This document shows, piece by piece, positions 35,935-44,939 of a DNA stretch of 64,000 nt; position 1 is the first letter of the stretch, and each line of letters starts with the position of its first letter. The notes beneath the pieces were generated by a model that saw nothing but the letters and a program-made list of their open reading frames with translations, did no database searches and was not told the DNA's origin. The stretch lies in the NCBI GenBank assembly GCA_964592235.1, contig CAZQCF010000020.1, positions 1 to 64,000 on the forward strand. Direction: 5' to 3'. Both the position numbers and the translations under genes were made by a program. The DNA is from PLA3 sp964592235 (lineage in GTDB: Bacteria > Planctomycetota > Phycisphaerae > UBA1845 > UTPLA1).

Positions 35935-36965
35935 CAGGCATCCCCTTTCGGCCCCGGGCGCGGCGTGTCGGCGCGGGCGGGCGATCCGGCGGAGCCGTGC
36001 CCGTGGTGCGCCGCGAGCAGCTTGCGCGCTTTCTCCACGATCATCTCGCGCAGCGCCGGCGGCTCCAGCACCGTCACGTGCTCACCGTAGCTCATGATCC
36101 ACGACGCGATCTCGCTCAAGCCGTCGACCCGCGCTTCGAACGTCAGCCCGCCGTCCGGCTCGCGCCGGGTCACCTGCGTGTCGTGCCAGTGCACTTCCTC
36201 CACGCTCGTCGCCACGAGCGGGCAGAAGCGCAGCCGCACGTCATAGATCTGCCCCTCGGGGATCATGCGCCAAGCGAGACCGAAATAGTTCTTCTCGTCA
36301 AAGTCGCGCGGCGGTGTGAACGGCTCGGCTGTCACGTTCACGGCGAGCATGCGCTCGATCTTGAACGTGCGCGCGGACTGGTGCGTGGAACTGTAGGCGA
36401 TGAGATACCACGCGCGCGACACGAAGATCAACCGCAACGGGTCGAGCAGCAGGTCGAGCTCGGCCTTGTCCTGCACGCTGTCGTAGCGCACGCGAACGCG
36501 AACATGCTGGGCCAATGCGCGCTGGAGGGACAGAAACACGTCTGACGCCGCCTCGCCGTCGCTGACCGGCTGCCAGCGCACGGAGATCCCGTCGATGAGC
36601 TGACCGCAGTGGTTCAGCAGGGATTGGGGCAACTGGCTTTCGATCTTGATGGCGGCATCGAGCGCCTTGCGAAAGAGCGGATGGACCTGGCGCGCGAGGA
36701 ATCGGCGCGTGATCAGCAGCAGCGCGAGGGCCTCGTTGGAGTCGAGATGCACCGGCGGCAGCAACGGCGCGTCGCCGAGCGAATAGGTGTTCTTGCGCGG
36801 GTCGAATTCGTATTCGATGCCGGCGGACTTGAGCAGGCTCAAATCGCGAAAGAGCGTGCGGCGGCCGATCTTTGCTTCGCGCGCGAGGCCGTCGGCGTCG
36901 AACGCGCGGCCGCTGCGCAACAGGGTAATAAGGTTGAGAAGGCGATGCACGCGATGGGTCTTCAT
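35934..36965 (-). CDS. WYL-domain transcriptional regulator
   Basis: A 343-residue regulator. The N-terminus is an HTH_11/DeoR-type helix-turn-helix (RVHRLLNLITLLRSGR followed by LAREAKIGRRTLFRDLSLL). Residues 120-330 form the WYL domain, including the characteristic RAWYLIAYSST and RTFKIERM. WYL proteins often bind nucleotides or ssDNA and control stress or defence genes. The coupled dtd gene downstream is the only partner visible. There is an extra G/P/A-rich tail after residue 325. Confidence 0.85.
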   Translation of the reverse strand: MKTHRVHRLLNLITLLRSGRAFDADGLAREAKIGRRTLFRDLSLLKSAGIEYEFDPRKNTYSLGDAPLLPPVHLDSNEALALLLITRRFLARQVHPLFRKALDAAIKIESQLPQSLLNHCGQLIDGISVRWQPVSDGEAASDVFLSLQRALAQHVRVRVRYDSVQDKAELDLLLDPLRLIFVSRAWYLIAYSSTHQSARTFKIERMLAVNVTAEPFTPPRDFDEKNYFGLAWRMIPEGQIYDVRLRFCPLVATSVEEVHWHDTQVTRREPDGGLTFEARVDGLSEIASWIMSYGEHVTVLEPPALREMIVEKARKLLAAHHGHGSAGSPARADTPRPGPKGDA

Positions 36966-37046
36966 GGCATCAGGTCCGCGGGATCAGGCCTTTGCCGAAA
37001 CGCCGCTTCCATCGTAACCAAAACGGCCCATCGGGAACAAGCGCCG

Positions 37047-38855
37047 CTACGTTCGCAACAGCGTTGTGAGCGACGACACAAGCAAGACACCAGCCAGCAC
37101 AAGAAAAGCCCGGCGGTGCTCGCGGAGGCCGGCGATGCCGTAGACCGCGCCGAGAATGGCCAATGTCAGGGGTTTGACCCAACCCTCCGGCAAGGGCGTG
37201 CCCAGAAGCTGGGCCAACGCACCGGCAGGCAGCAATAACAGCGCGACCAGCCACAAGGGCACTGCGAAGGGCCGCCACCGCGTCGGCGGCGCCAGTTCCG
37301 CCAGTCCCAGGATCGGCAGCGCCGCCACGCTATAAACAATCGCGTCGTATTGAACCAGCCAGCCGCGGAAAGCCGACGCCGGCAGTCGCACGAAGTTGAA
37401 AAGCAGCGCCGCCGCGACGAACACGAGCGACATGGCGGCCAGCGCCGGCGAACCGCCCTGTCGCGCCGCCAGGGCGGCGATCAGCGCGAACAGACCCAGC
37501 GCGAGGGTGCCGCAGACCATCCGACCTGTCGAATTGTCGTCCACTTCCGGGATGCGCTTCGGCCAGATCGCCATCTGAAAGGCGATCAAGGCCGCAATGG
37601 CGATGATGAAGAACGCGGTGCGCTTGGCGTAGGGGATCATGCGCCCGGTCGTCGTCCAGGCGATGCCGTCGAGCAATTGCTGGTCCCACACGCGGGCCAG
37701 CCAGCGCCATAGGGTGGCCATGATAGCGAGTGCCAGTAACATGGCATTGTACAGGACGGGCATCCGCGCGGCGTACTGGGCCGAAAGACCATCCGGCAAC
37801 GTCTTCGCCGCGATTGCCGCCGCGGCGTGAACAATCGCCACAGTCACCAACGCCATGCCCAGGCCCGCCGTGTTGGCGCTCCACCGGCGATACGCCAGAA
37901 ATAGACAAGCATATCCAGCAACGAGGCTCGCCACCGCCGCCGCCCCGAACAGCGCCGCGCTCGGTGCCTCCCGCCGCACAAGCTGATACACACCCAGCAC
38001 CAGCAACGCCGCCGCGATGATCGCTTCGAACTGGATATACCCCGGCCAGCGTGAGTACGGCTCGACCAGCTCGTCCAATCGATCGGGCCACGCGGCCATG
38101 ATCCGTCGGCGATAACGATGATCCTGAATCACGGCCGCCGCGACGATCAACGCCGCCAGTCCCGCCATCAGTTGAAACACCCATGACCACCACGGCGGCA
38201 GCCATGCGACCAGCCCGACCTCGGCCTGTCCGCCTCGAGCCGACGGAAACACCATCGCGCCCCACCACGCCGCGAGGGCACCGACAACCAGCAGCATCGT
38301 CGGCTGATGCGGCCGACGATGCGACAATCGCCAGACCAGCACAGCCACCAGGAGCGCCGCCTGCGCGAGAAACCCGCCGAGCGGAACGCCCAGTCCGCGC
38401 TCGCGAGACAGGCTGAACAACTGCTGGCCAGTCTGCACCGCGAGGAAATAGGTAATCAATCCTGCCGCCGCAAAGCCCGCGATGAGACTCCAAGTAAAGA
38501 AAACATCCGAGGGCGGATGTCGCCCGTCGTCGCGCCGCGAGCGCTCACCCAGCGCGGTCGCGGCGCCGGTGCCCGAGCAAACCATGCAAAGGATCGAGGC
38601 GAACATCAGTGTGAGGTAAATGGTCGGCTGCGCGCCGGCGAAACGATCATAAACAATGACCCCGCCGCCAAGCGTCGCACCTGCTACAAAAAGCGAAGGC
38701 CCCAGCCCGGCTGGCAATCGCTTCTGAAGGATCTGCGCAAAGACGCCAAGCACGACGCAACCCAGCGCCAGCAGGTCGCGTTGGCTAAGTTCGGTCGGCC
38801 CCGCGGCAAGAGAAAGCCCGCGCTGCGAAAGTAAAAGCATTTGACTGAAGGACAT
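37047..38855 (-). CDS. Large polytopic membrane protein, function unknown
   Basis: A 602-residue protein with about 15-17 hydrophobic helices and very short loops. No catalytic motif is visible. The overall look is like a DUF2339/DUF2157-style membrane protein, but I cannot assign it. It is separated by 39 bases from a TolC-type protein gene on the same strand, so the two may form one unit. Confidence 0.6.
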   Translation of the reverse strand: MSFSQMLLLSQRGLSLAAGPTELSQRDLLALGCVVLGVFAQILQKRLPAGLGPSLFVAGATLGGGVIVYDRFAGAQPTIYLTLMFASILCMVCSGTGAATALGERSRRDDGRHPPSDVFFTWSLIAGFAAAGLITYFLAVQTGQQLFSLSRERGLGVPLGGFLAQAALLVAVLVWRLSHRRPHQPTMLLVVGALAAWWGAMVFPSARGGQAEVGLVAWLPPWWSWVFQLMAGLAALIVAAAVIQDHRYRRRIMAAWPDRLDELVEPYSRWPGYIQFEAIIAAALLVLGVYQLVRREAPSAALFGAAAVASLVAGYACLFLAYRRWSANTAGLGMALVTVAIVHAAAAIAAKTLPDGLSAQYAARMPVLYNAMLLALAIMATLWRWLARVWDQQLLDGIAWTTTGRMIPYAKRTAFFIIAIAALIAFQMAIWPKRIPEVDDNSTGRMVCGTLALGLFALIAALAARQGGSPALAAMSLVFVAAALLFNFVRLPASAFRGWLVQYDAIVYSVAALPILGLAELAPPTRWRPFAVPLWLVALLLLPAGALAQLLGTPLPEGWVKPLTLAILGAVYGIAGLREHRRAFLVLAGVLLVSSLTTLLRT

Positions 38856-38894
38856 CGGTTACCGTGCCGAGTGGAAGCGGCGCCGGCGGCGCGG

Positions 38895-40697
38895 TCAGGG
38901 CTGCTCGGACAGCACGACGTTGTTGTAATCCAACAGCGTACCCTTGGCGCGCTCGACGTCAACGATGCCCTGGTTGTACGTGACCAACGCCTGCAACAAG
39001 CCGCGGCGGGAGGTCGCGAGGTTGATCTGCGCGTTCAGCACGGCGTCCAACTCGGCCGGGCTTTTTCGCTCCTGCCGCTCCTGAAGCGACCGAAGGTTCT
39101 CCGAGGCCGCCGTGACCCCTTCGTGACTGGGAAGCAACTGGCGGAAACTTGTGTCGAGCGTGCGAAGCGCGACGCGGCAGTCGGTGATGATGTTGTCCAG
39201 CGCCTGCTTGTATCGCACGACGGCCTGGCTCTGCTGCAGCGCGGCGACGCGAATACCGGCGCGCTCCGCCCGCTCGCCGAAGTTCCACTGGAACTCGACC
39301 CCGACGTACTGGTCAATGAAATTGCCCGTACTCATCTGATCCCACGCGTTCGCGGAATTGCCCGCGAGGCCGTTCACCGTAAAGCGGTAGATGGCGTCCA
39401 GCCGGGGCAACGCCTGGTTCTTGGCGATGCCCAGTTGCAGCCGCGCGATGTCCACCGAATGCCGTGCCTGGATGATCTCGGGGCGACGCTCCAGCGCCGT
39501 TTGAACTGCGAAGAACGCGTCGCGCAGAACTTCGATCGTGGTCGGGTTGTCCGTCGGGACGATCTCGTAATCGGCCGACAGGGGGATTTCCGGATCGTTC
39601 AGAATGTTGAGCAACTGATCTTCGGCGTTGCGCACGCGATTCTTCACGTCGATGTACTCGGCCTCGCGTGCCTTGACCGCGACGCGGCTGCGAAACAGCA
39701 GCGTCTGGTACGCGTCGAAATCGGTGCGCGCCTCAATCTGGCGAAGCGTGAGCTGCGCTTCGGCAAGCACTTCGGCCACGATGACCACGTCGCGCCGGGC
39801 CTGCACGAGCGTCCAGTAAGCCTGCTCGGCGCCGTTGAGATTCTCAATCACCCGCGCGCGAAAGGCTTCCTGGTTGATCTTCTGCTCATTCTTGCGGATG
39901 TTGATCTGTGCCCGATTAAAATCGATGCCGAAGTTCCGCAACAACGGCTGGCGCAGTTCGGTAACAAAATTGTGCTGCCACGACGGATTGAGCAACTGAA
40001 ACTGAAAGCCCGGATTGTCCACGCGCGTCATCTGCTCGGTGAAGCTCACCGTCGCACCCGTCGCCAGCAGCTTGCGAATGCCGCCGTTGACCACCGTCGA
40101 ATCGGTCTGACTGGCGATCAGCGTCGACGGCGTCGGCTGGTCGGTGTTGTTGCGATTGGCATTCGCGAAAAACGCCAAATCGAACGCGGCTTCAGCCTGC
40201 ACAACCTGTGCCGTGCTAATGGCCGGCGCGTAGCCGTCCACCTTGATCGCGTAGTTGTTGGCGAGTACACGGCGCAGCGCCTCGGCCAGTGACAAGCGGT
40301 ACTGGTTAGGTCGCTTGATTTCGCCGATGTAGCGCAGGGAATCTTCGTAAATGCGCTCGTACTCTCGGCGGATGCTCGGGCTGAAGCGCGTCGTCTCCAA
40401 GCGCTTCTTGAACACCTCGTCGGCCTGCGTCGGGTCAGGCACCTGCAACCAGACAACGGACTCAATCGCAGGCTGCGTCGTGGCGACGCTGGTCCCCATC
40501 AACTCTACCGGGGGCGGCGAGTCCAGCTGGGTCAGCGCCGGCGCGGCGTCCGGCCCCTCGCGCGCCATCCGTTGCTCATACTGATGAACCTGCGCGTCTT
40601 CAACCTGCGTCTCGGATTGGTGACAGCCGATTGTGAAATATACGGCGAGCGCAACGACCGCTGGACCGGCGGACCGCTTTGAGAACCATCGCATCAT
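38895..40697 (-). CDS. TolC-family outer-membrane efflux protein
   Basis: A 600-residue protein with two OEP-type helical repeats (about residues 170-370 and 400-590), e.g. LNGAEQAYWTLVQARRDVVI and QARHSVDIARLQLGIAKNQALPRLD. The start (VVALAVYFTIGC) suggests a lipoprotein signal with Cys25, though the lipobox is poor. It would form the outer-membrane channel of an efflux or secretion system, but no periplasmic adaptor or pump gene is next to it. It probably serves pumps encoded elsewhere. Confidence 0.83.
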   Translation of the reverse strand: MMRWFSKRSAGPAVVALAVYFTIGCHQSETQVEDAQVHQYEQRMAREGPDAAPALTQLDSPPPVELMGTSVATTQPAIESVVWLQVPDPTQADEVFKKRLETTRFSPSIRREYERIYEDSLRYIGEIKRPNQYRLSLAEALRRVLANNYAIKVDGYAPAISTAQVVQAEAAFDLAFFANANRNNTDQPTPSTLIASQTDSTVVNGGIRKLLATGATVSFTEQMTRVDNPGFQFQLLNPSWQHNFVTELRQPLLRNFGIDFNRAQINIRKNEQKINQEAFRARVIENLNGAEQAYWTLVQARRDVVIVAEVLAEAQLTLRQIEARTDFDAYQTLLFRSRVAVKAREAEYIDVKNRVRNAEDQLLNILNDPEIPLSADYEIVPTDNPTTIEVLRDAFFAVQTALERRPEIIQARHSVDIARLQLGIAKNQALPRLDAIYRFTVNGLAGNSANAWDQMSTGNFIDQYVGVEFQWNFGERAERAGIRVAALQQSQAVVRYKQALDNIITDCRVALRTLDTSFRQLLPSHEGVTAASENLRSLQERQERKSPAELDAVLNAQINLATSRRGLLQALVTYNQGIVDVERAKGTLLDYNNVVLSEQP

Positions 40698-41062
40698 TCG
40701 ATATCCGCTTTACTTGGCGTCATGGCGCCAGTTGAAAACACCGCGTCGGTCATCCGGCATGCCGGTAGGTCGGGCCGGCCATTCTACGGATCAGTAACCG
40801 AGTGTCAAAACTTTATCAATACTGGTATTACGGCAAACCGACCATCCCTACTGGAACCAGGCCGGTATCCGGTACGCGACAATCCAAATAAGAACCACCT
40901 CAAGGCAGGATGTGTTGCGATCATGAGGTTGTCCGGGAAGCCCTGGCGCGATCGCCGCAGGAACGGCTGCCGGACCGATGGAAAATGACGTAAACCCATA
41001 TAAAAAATTAGTTTATGTTAACTCTGGTTCATTTGACGCCGAAACCAATCAGCATAACGAGT

Positions 41063-41091
41063 TTGACAGTTTTGAGCGGTGCCCGTATTCT
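41063..41091 (+). promoter_or_regulatory. Strong sigma-70-type promoter
   Basis: TTGACA at 41063-41068, a 17-base spacer and TATTCT at 41086-41091. Transcription would start near 41098, 240 bases before tRNA-Gln. The perfect -35 and ideal spacer make it the best housekeeping promoter seen here. Confidence 0.65.
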
Positions 41092-41097
41092 TCTGTT

Positions 41098-41285
41098 CGC
41101 TCGTCGGGCGAGGTCCGGTGAGCTGTCGTATCCCCATGAGGCCGACCGATGGCTCGCGTTTGCGAGGTGGCGGTCGAAGGGCACCCAGCTACGCGGCCGG
41201 GTGAACTAGCCTTGGGAACGACCCACGCAGCCGCGTCCTGTCTTTCCCGCATGTGGGCGGGTCTGGACCATGGCGAAGCGCATTA
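41098..41285 (+). ncRNA. Candidate structured small RNA upstream of tRNA-Gln
   Basis: The stretch after the promoter has no supported gene but folds in several places: GGTCCGG near 41117 can pair with CTGGACC near 41269 as a closing stem, GACCG...CGGTC (about 41149-41178) encloses CTCGC-GTTT-GCGAG, CACCC pairs with GGGTG, and CCCGC pairs with GCGGG. This could be an independent small RNA or the leader of the tRNA-Gln transcript. I could not match it to 6S, SRP, RNase P or tmRNA. Confidence 0.35.
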
Positions 41286-41340
41286 AGAAGGTGCGCCGCT
41301 GCCGTGTCACGCTGCAAATGGAAATGAAAGGCGCCATCAC

Positions 41341-41411
41341 TACCCGGTAGTGTAATGGTAGCACAGCAGATTTTGGTTCTGCTTGTCGAGGTTCGAGTCC
41401 TCGCCGGGTAG
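41341..41411 (+). tRNA. tRNA-Gln (anticodon UUG)
   Basis: A 71-base tRNA. The acceptor arms TACCCGG and CCGGGTA pair fully, the anticodon stem GCAGA/TCTGC encloses TTTTGGT giving UUG, and the T-arm is CGAGG-TTCGAGT-CCTCG. The discriminator is G; CCA is not encoded. It lies 75 bases upstream of glmU. Confidence 0.96.
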
Positions 41412-41486
41412 CTTTTCGTTTTTTGTCGCGCGCCGGTCGCGCGGCGAGTTTCGAATCACCACCGCAACGGAGTGCGGAGAGATTGC

Positions 41487-42581
41487 ATGACGCAGGCGAA
41501 TTCCAATTCATCCGGTCGTCCGACGGCTGCAGTCATCCTGGCTGCGGGCCGCTCAACGCGCATGAAGACCGAGCTGCCCAAGGTACTGCACGAAGTGTGC
41601 GGGCGGCCGATGCTGGCATACGTAATCGATGCGTGTCGGCAGGCGGGTATCTCGCGCTTGATCGTCGTCGTGGGCTTCGGGCGGGAGGCGGTTGAGCGAG
41701 CGTTCGGCAACGAGCCGGACTTGACGTTTGTCCACCAGGCGGAGCAGAAGGGCAGCGGTCACGCCGTCATGGTCTGCGCCGACGCCCTGAAAGGCTTCAC
41801 CGGCGACTGCGTGGTCATCGCCGGCGACATGCCGCTGATTCAGGCCGACACGCTCTCCACGCTGCTCGGCGGCCATCGCGCGACCGGGGCGGCGGCCTCG
41901 CTGGCGACGACCACGCTGGACGACCCGACGGGCTACGGGCGGATCGTGCGCAACGCGCGCGGCGAATTTGAGAAAATCGTCGAACATCGCGACTGCACGC
42001 CGGAGCAACTGGCGATTCGCGAAGTCAATCCCAGCTACTATTGCTTTGATGCTGTGACGCTGCTCGACGTGCTGCCGAAGATCCAGCCGAACAACGCCAA
42101 GGGCGAGTACTACATCACCGACGCACTGGAACTGATCCGCGCCGCCGGCAAGCCCGTGCGTGCCGCGGTGAATGTCCCGGCGGCCGACGCGACGGGCATC
42201 AACTCGCGCGTCGACCTGGCGGCGGTCTCCGCGATGATGCAGCAGCGCATCGCCACGCGGTGGATGGAATTCGGCGTCACGATTGTGTCACCTTCGAACA
42301 CCTGGATCGACAGCCGGGCGACCATCGGCCCCGAGACGATCATTCGGCCGTTCACGACCATTGAGGGCCTCGCACGAATCGGCGCCGGCTGCGAGATCGG
42401 GCCGTATGCCTGCGTGCGCGACGGCGCGGTGGTGGCGGACGGCGCGGTGATCGGCCCCGGCGTCCTGACGGCCATCGACACGGCGGGCAAGGGCGCAGCG
42501 GCGGCGGCGACGTCCACGAGTGGATCAGGTCGCAAGCAGGTGGTCGTTCGTCGGCCGCCGGCACAAAGTGGGATAGCGTGA
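41487..42581 (+). CDS. glmU: GlmU-like UDP-GlcNAc pyrophosphorylase, truncated at the C-terminus
   Basis: A 364-residue protein. The N-terminal nucleotidyltransferase domain is complete: LAAGRSTRMKTELPKVLH, the Mg-binding AGDMPL, and the NPSYYCFD and INSRVDL stretches. Bifunctional GlmU is about 455 residues, with a left-handed beta-helix carrying the acetyltransferase site. Here only three or four hexapeptide turns (WIDSRATIGPETIIRPF... to GAVIGPG) follow, then an unrelated A/T/S/G-rich tail. The acetyltransferase residues are absent, so this protein should make UDP-GlcNAc from GlcNAc-1-P but not acetylate GlcN-1-P. It overlaps the prs reading frame and leads the conserved glmU-prs-ctc-pth block. 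Confidence 0.85.
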   Translation: MTQANSNSSGRPTAAVILAAGRSTRMKTELPKVLHEVCGRPMLAYVIDACRQAGISRLIVVVGFGREAVERAFGNEPDLTFVHQAEQKGSGHAVMVCADALKGFTGDCVVIAGDMPLIQADTLSTLLGGHRATGAAASLATTTLDDPTGYGRIVRNARGEFEKIVEHRDCTPEQLAIREVNPSYYCFDAVTLLDVLPKIQPNNAKGEYYITDALELIRAAGKPVRAAVNVPAADATGINSRVDLAAVSAMMQQRIATRWMEFGVTIVSPSNTWIDSRATIGPETIIRPFTTIEGLARIGAGCEIGPYACVRDGAVVADGAVIGPGVLTAIDTAGKGAAAAATSTSGSGRKQVVVRRPPAQSGIA

Positions 42582-42592
42582 GGGATCATGCG

Positions 42593-43552
42593 ATGACCGC
42601 AATGGATGACGAACTGAAAATTTTTACGGGTCGGGCGAATCCGAAACTGGCCGAGTCGATTGGCGAGTATCTGAACCTGCGCCTGGGCCGCACCCACGCC
42701 GAGACGTTTCCCGACGGCGAGCTGTTCGTCAAGCTCAACGACGATGTGCGCGGGCGCGACGTATTCGTCGTGCAGCCGACCTGCAATCCGGTGAACGACA
42801 GCCTGATGGAGCTGCTGGTGTTCATGGATTGCCTGCGGCGCGCCAGCGCCCGGCGAATCACGGCCGTGCTGCCGTACTTCGGCTATGCCCGGCAGGATCG
42901 CAAGGACGAGGGGCGCGTGCCGATCTCGGCGAAACTGGTGAGCAATCTCATCCGCGAGGCGGGGGCCGATCGCGTCGTCACGATGGACCTTCACGCGGCG
43001 CAGATTCAGGGCTTTTTCGATATTCCGGTGGACCATCTTCAGGCCGCGCCGGCGTTCCTGAAGCACTTCAAGGACCTCGACTACAAGAACGTCGTCTTCG
43101 TCAGCCCGGACGTGGGCAACGTGAAGCGGGCCCGCGGCTATGCCGAAAAGGTCGGCTGCGACCTGGCAATTATTGACAAACGTCGAACAAGTGGCTCGAC
43201 GGCCGTTGTGCACAACATCATCGGCGACGTCGAGGGCAAGGACGTCGTCATGATCGACGACATGATCGCGACGGCCGGCACGGTCTGCGAGGCGGCAAAG
43301 ATCGTCCGCGAACGCGGGGCGCGCAGCGTCCGCGGCGCGGCGACGCATGCTGTCTTCGCGGGGCAGGCGGTTGAGCGACTTGAGAAGGCGCCCTTCACCG
43401 AGATCGCCGTGACCGACACCATCCCGCTGCCCGAAGCAACGCGCAAGCGGCTCAAGAACCTGGTCGTGTTGAGTGTGGCCGACATCATCGGCGAGGCAAT
43501 CGCACGAATTCACAAGCATCAATCCATCAGCAGTCTGTTTCAAATGGCGTAA
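42593..43552 (+). CDS. prs: Ribose-phosphate pyrophosphokinase
   Basis: A 319-residue PRPP synthase making PRPP from ribose-5-P and ATP for nucleotide, His and Trp synthesis. It shows FPDGE, PYFGYARQDRK, VTMDLHAAQIQGFFDIPVDH and the PRPP loop VVMIDDMIATAGT. Length matches the class I family. The start at 42593 follows GAGGGA by 7 bases; a GTG at 42578 would overlap the glmU stop. Confidence 0.97.
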   Translation: MTAMDDELKIFTGRANPKLAESIGEYLNLRLGRTHAETFPDGELFVKLNDDVRGRDVFVVQPTCNPVNDSLMELLVFMDCLRRASARRITAVLPYFGYARQDRKDEGRVPISAKLVSNLIREAGADRVVTMDLHAAQIQGFFDIPVDHLQAAPAFLKHFKDLDYKNVVFVSPDVGNVKRARGYAEKVGCDLAIIDKRRTSGSTAVVHNIIGDVEGKDVVMIDDMIATAGTVCEAAKIVRERGARSVRGAATHAVFAGQAVERLEKAPFTEIAVTDTIPLPEATRKRLKNLVVLSVADIIGEAIARIHKHQSISSLFQMA

Positions 43553-43564
43553 GAGGAACACACC

Positions 43565-44218
43565 ATGGACATCCCAACGATCAAAGCAGAAACACGAAAA
43601 GCGGCCGGCTCGCGCGCGGCGGCCCGGTTGCGGCGCGCCGGCAAGCTCCCGGCGGTCATTTATGGCCACCAGGAAGCGCCCCTCGCGGTCGCGCTGGACA
43701 ACCACGAAATGGAAAAGCACCTGTCGCACGGCGCGCACGTGCTCCAGCTCGACCTCGGCGGCAAGAACCAGCCGGTGCTCATCAAGGACGCGCAATACGA
43801 CCACCTCGGCCTGGCCCTGCTGCACATCGACCTGACGCGCGTGGACCTGAACGAGAAGGTGAAGGTCCGCGTCCCGCTGGAGCTGCGCGGCACGCCCAAG
43901 GGCGTGGGCGAGGGCGGCGTCCTGCGGCAGGACCTGGGCGATCTCGAAGTCGAGTGCCTCGCCACGAACATCCCCGAAAAGGTCCGCATCGATGTCAGCG
44001 ATATGGCTCTCGACGCTGTGCTCTACGTAAAGGACCTTAAACTTGACTCCGGCCTCGCCCCTGCGGGCGACCTCGAAGCCGTCGTCGCCACCTGTCGCGT
44101 GCCCGTTGTGAAGACCGAAGAGCCCACGGCCGCCCCGGCCGAAGGCGCCTCGGCCGAGCCGGAAGTCATCGCCAAGGGCAAGGTGGAGGAAGCCGCCGAG
44201 GAAGGTGCGAAGGAGTAG
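43565..44218 (+). CDS. rplY: 50S ribosomal protein L25 / general stress protein Ctc
   Basis: A 217-residue long-form L25 (Ctc type). The N-terminal 5S rRNA-binding domain (KAETRKAAGSRAAARLRRAGKLPAVIYG) is followed by the TL5-like C-terminal beta domain (VRVPLELRGTPKGVGEGGVL) and an acidic E/A-rich tail. Twelve bases separate it from prs. The order prs-ctc-pth matches that of Bacillus. Confidence 0.93.
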   Translation: MDIPTIKAETRKAAGSRAAARLRRAGKLPAVIYGHQEAPLAVALDNHEMEKHLSHGAHVLQLDLGGKNQPVLIKDAQYDHLGLALLHIDLTRVDLNEKVKVRVPLELRGTPKGVGEGGVLRQDLGDLEVECLATNIPEKVRIDVSDMALDAVLYVKDLKLDSGLAPAGDLEAVVATCRVPVVKTEEPTAAPAEGASAEPEVIAKGKVEEAAEEGAKE

Positions 44219-44303
44219 TTGGAGCCACGGAGGCACCACGGCACCTGGACACGAAGGAAACGGAGATTGGCTAACGGCTCATGGCTGACGGCTAACAGCT
44301 CCT
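44219..44303. other. Short spacer with GGCTAACGGCT-type direct repeats
   Basis: The spacer before pth has near-repeats: GGCTAACGGCT, GGCTGACGGCT and then GCTAACAGCTC. It looks like simple repetitive DNA. Confidence 0.4.
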
Positions 44304-44876
44304 ATGAAACTCATCGTTGGGCTGGGTAATCCCGGCCGACAGTACGCAGGGACGCGACACAACATCGGGTTTCGCGTGGTGGATGAGTTGGTCCGGCGCT
44401 GGTCGCTGGGAAGCGGTCGCGAGAAGTTCAGCGGCCTGCTGTATGACGGGACGGTTGCGGGCGAGAAGGCCGCCTGCCTGCAGCCGATGACGTACATGAA
44501 CTTGAGCGGCAAGAGCGTCCTGGCGGCAGCGCAGTTTTATCAGTTGCTGCCGGGCGATCTGATGATCGTGTCGGACGACGTGGACCTGCCGCTGGGCCGG
44601 TTGCGGATGCGTTCGAACGGTTCGGCGGGCGGGCAGCGCGGGCTGGACGACGTGCTGCGATGTCTGGGAACGAACGACGTGCCGCGCCTTCGCGTGGGCA
44701 TCGGGCGACCCAGCCGCGGCGACATGGCGAGCTACGTGACTTCGCCGTTCGCCCCGAGTGAGAGAGACGAAGCAGACCGCATGGTGCCGCGAGCGGCCGA
44801 TGCGGTGGAGAATTGGATTCGCCGAGGGATTGAATCGGCGATGAACGAAACGAATCGGTCGGACGCGACGGATTAA
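44304..44876 (+). CDS. pth: Peptidyl-tRNA hydrolase
   Basis: A 190-residue enzyme that frees tRNA from drop-off peptidyl-tRNA. It has GLGNPGRQYAGTRHNIGF with the catalytic histidine, the substrate-binding QPMTYMNLSGKSV and the SDDVDLPLGRLRMR region with the conserved aspartate. The family length is about 190. It closes the glmU-prs-rplY-pth group. Confidence 0.96.
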   Translation: MKLIVGLGNPGRQYAGTRHNIGFRVVDELVRRWSLGSGREKFSGLLYDGTVAGEKAACLQPMTYMNLSGKSVLAAAQFYQLLPGDLMIVSDDVDLPLGRLRMRSNGSAGGQRGLDDVLRCLGTNDVPRLRVGIGRPSRGDMASYVTSPFAPSERDEADRMVPRAADAVENWIRRGIESAMNETNRSDATD

Positions 44877-44939
44877 GCGGCCCGACCCGGCGCCGAGGGC
44901 GTGAGTCGCGCCCGGCCGTAAGCAAGGAGTCGAATTGAC

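Larger units (their letters stand above)
40698..41340. other. Long intergenic region before tRNA-Gln
   Basis: About 640 bases. The left half contains an AT-rich stretch (about 40985-41030) and no gene; the right half holds the promoter and the structured RNA candidate. Confidence 0.5.

Noticed and set aside
41098..41285. 6S, SRP, RNase P or tmRNA identity for the structured stretch
   Set aside because: None of the conserved sequence motifs of these RNAs could be found, so it is only called a candidate RNA.
41270..41350. A 26-codon basic frame (MAKRIKKVRRCRV...) ending inside tRNA-Gln
   Set aside because: It has no Shine-Dalgarno and its stop lies within the tRNA; most likely chance.
42110..44239. 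A 709-codon open frame on the minus strand
   Set aside because: It runs antisense to glmU, prs and rplY, all certain genes.
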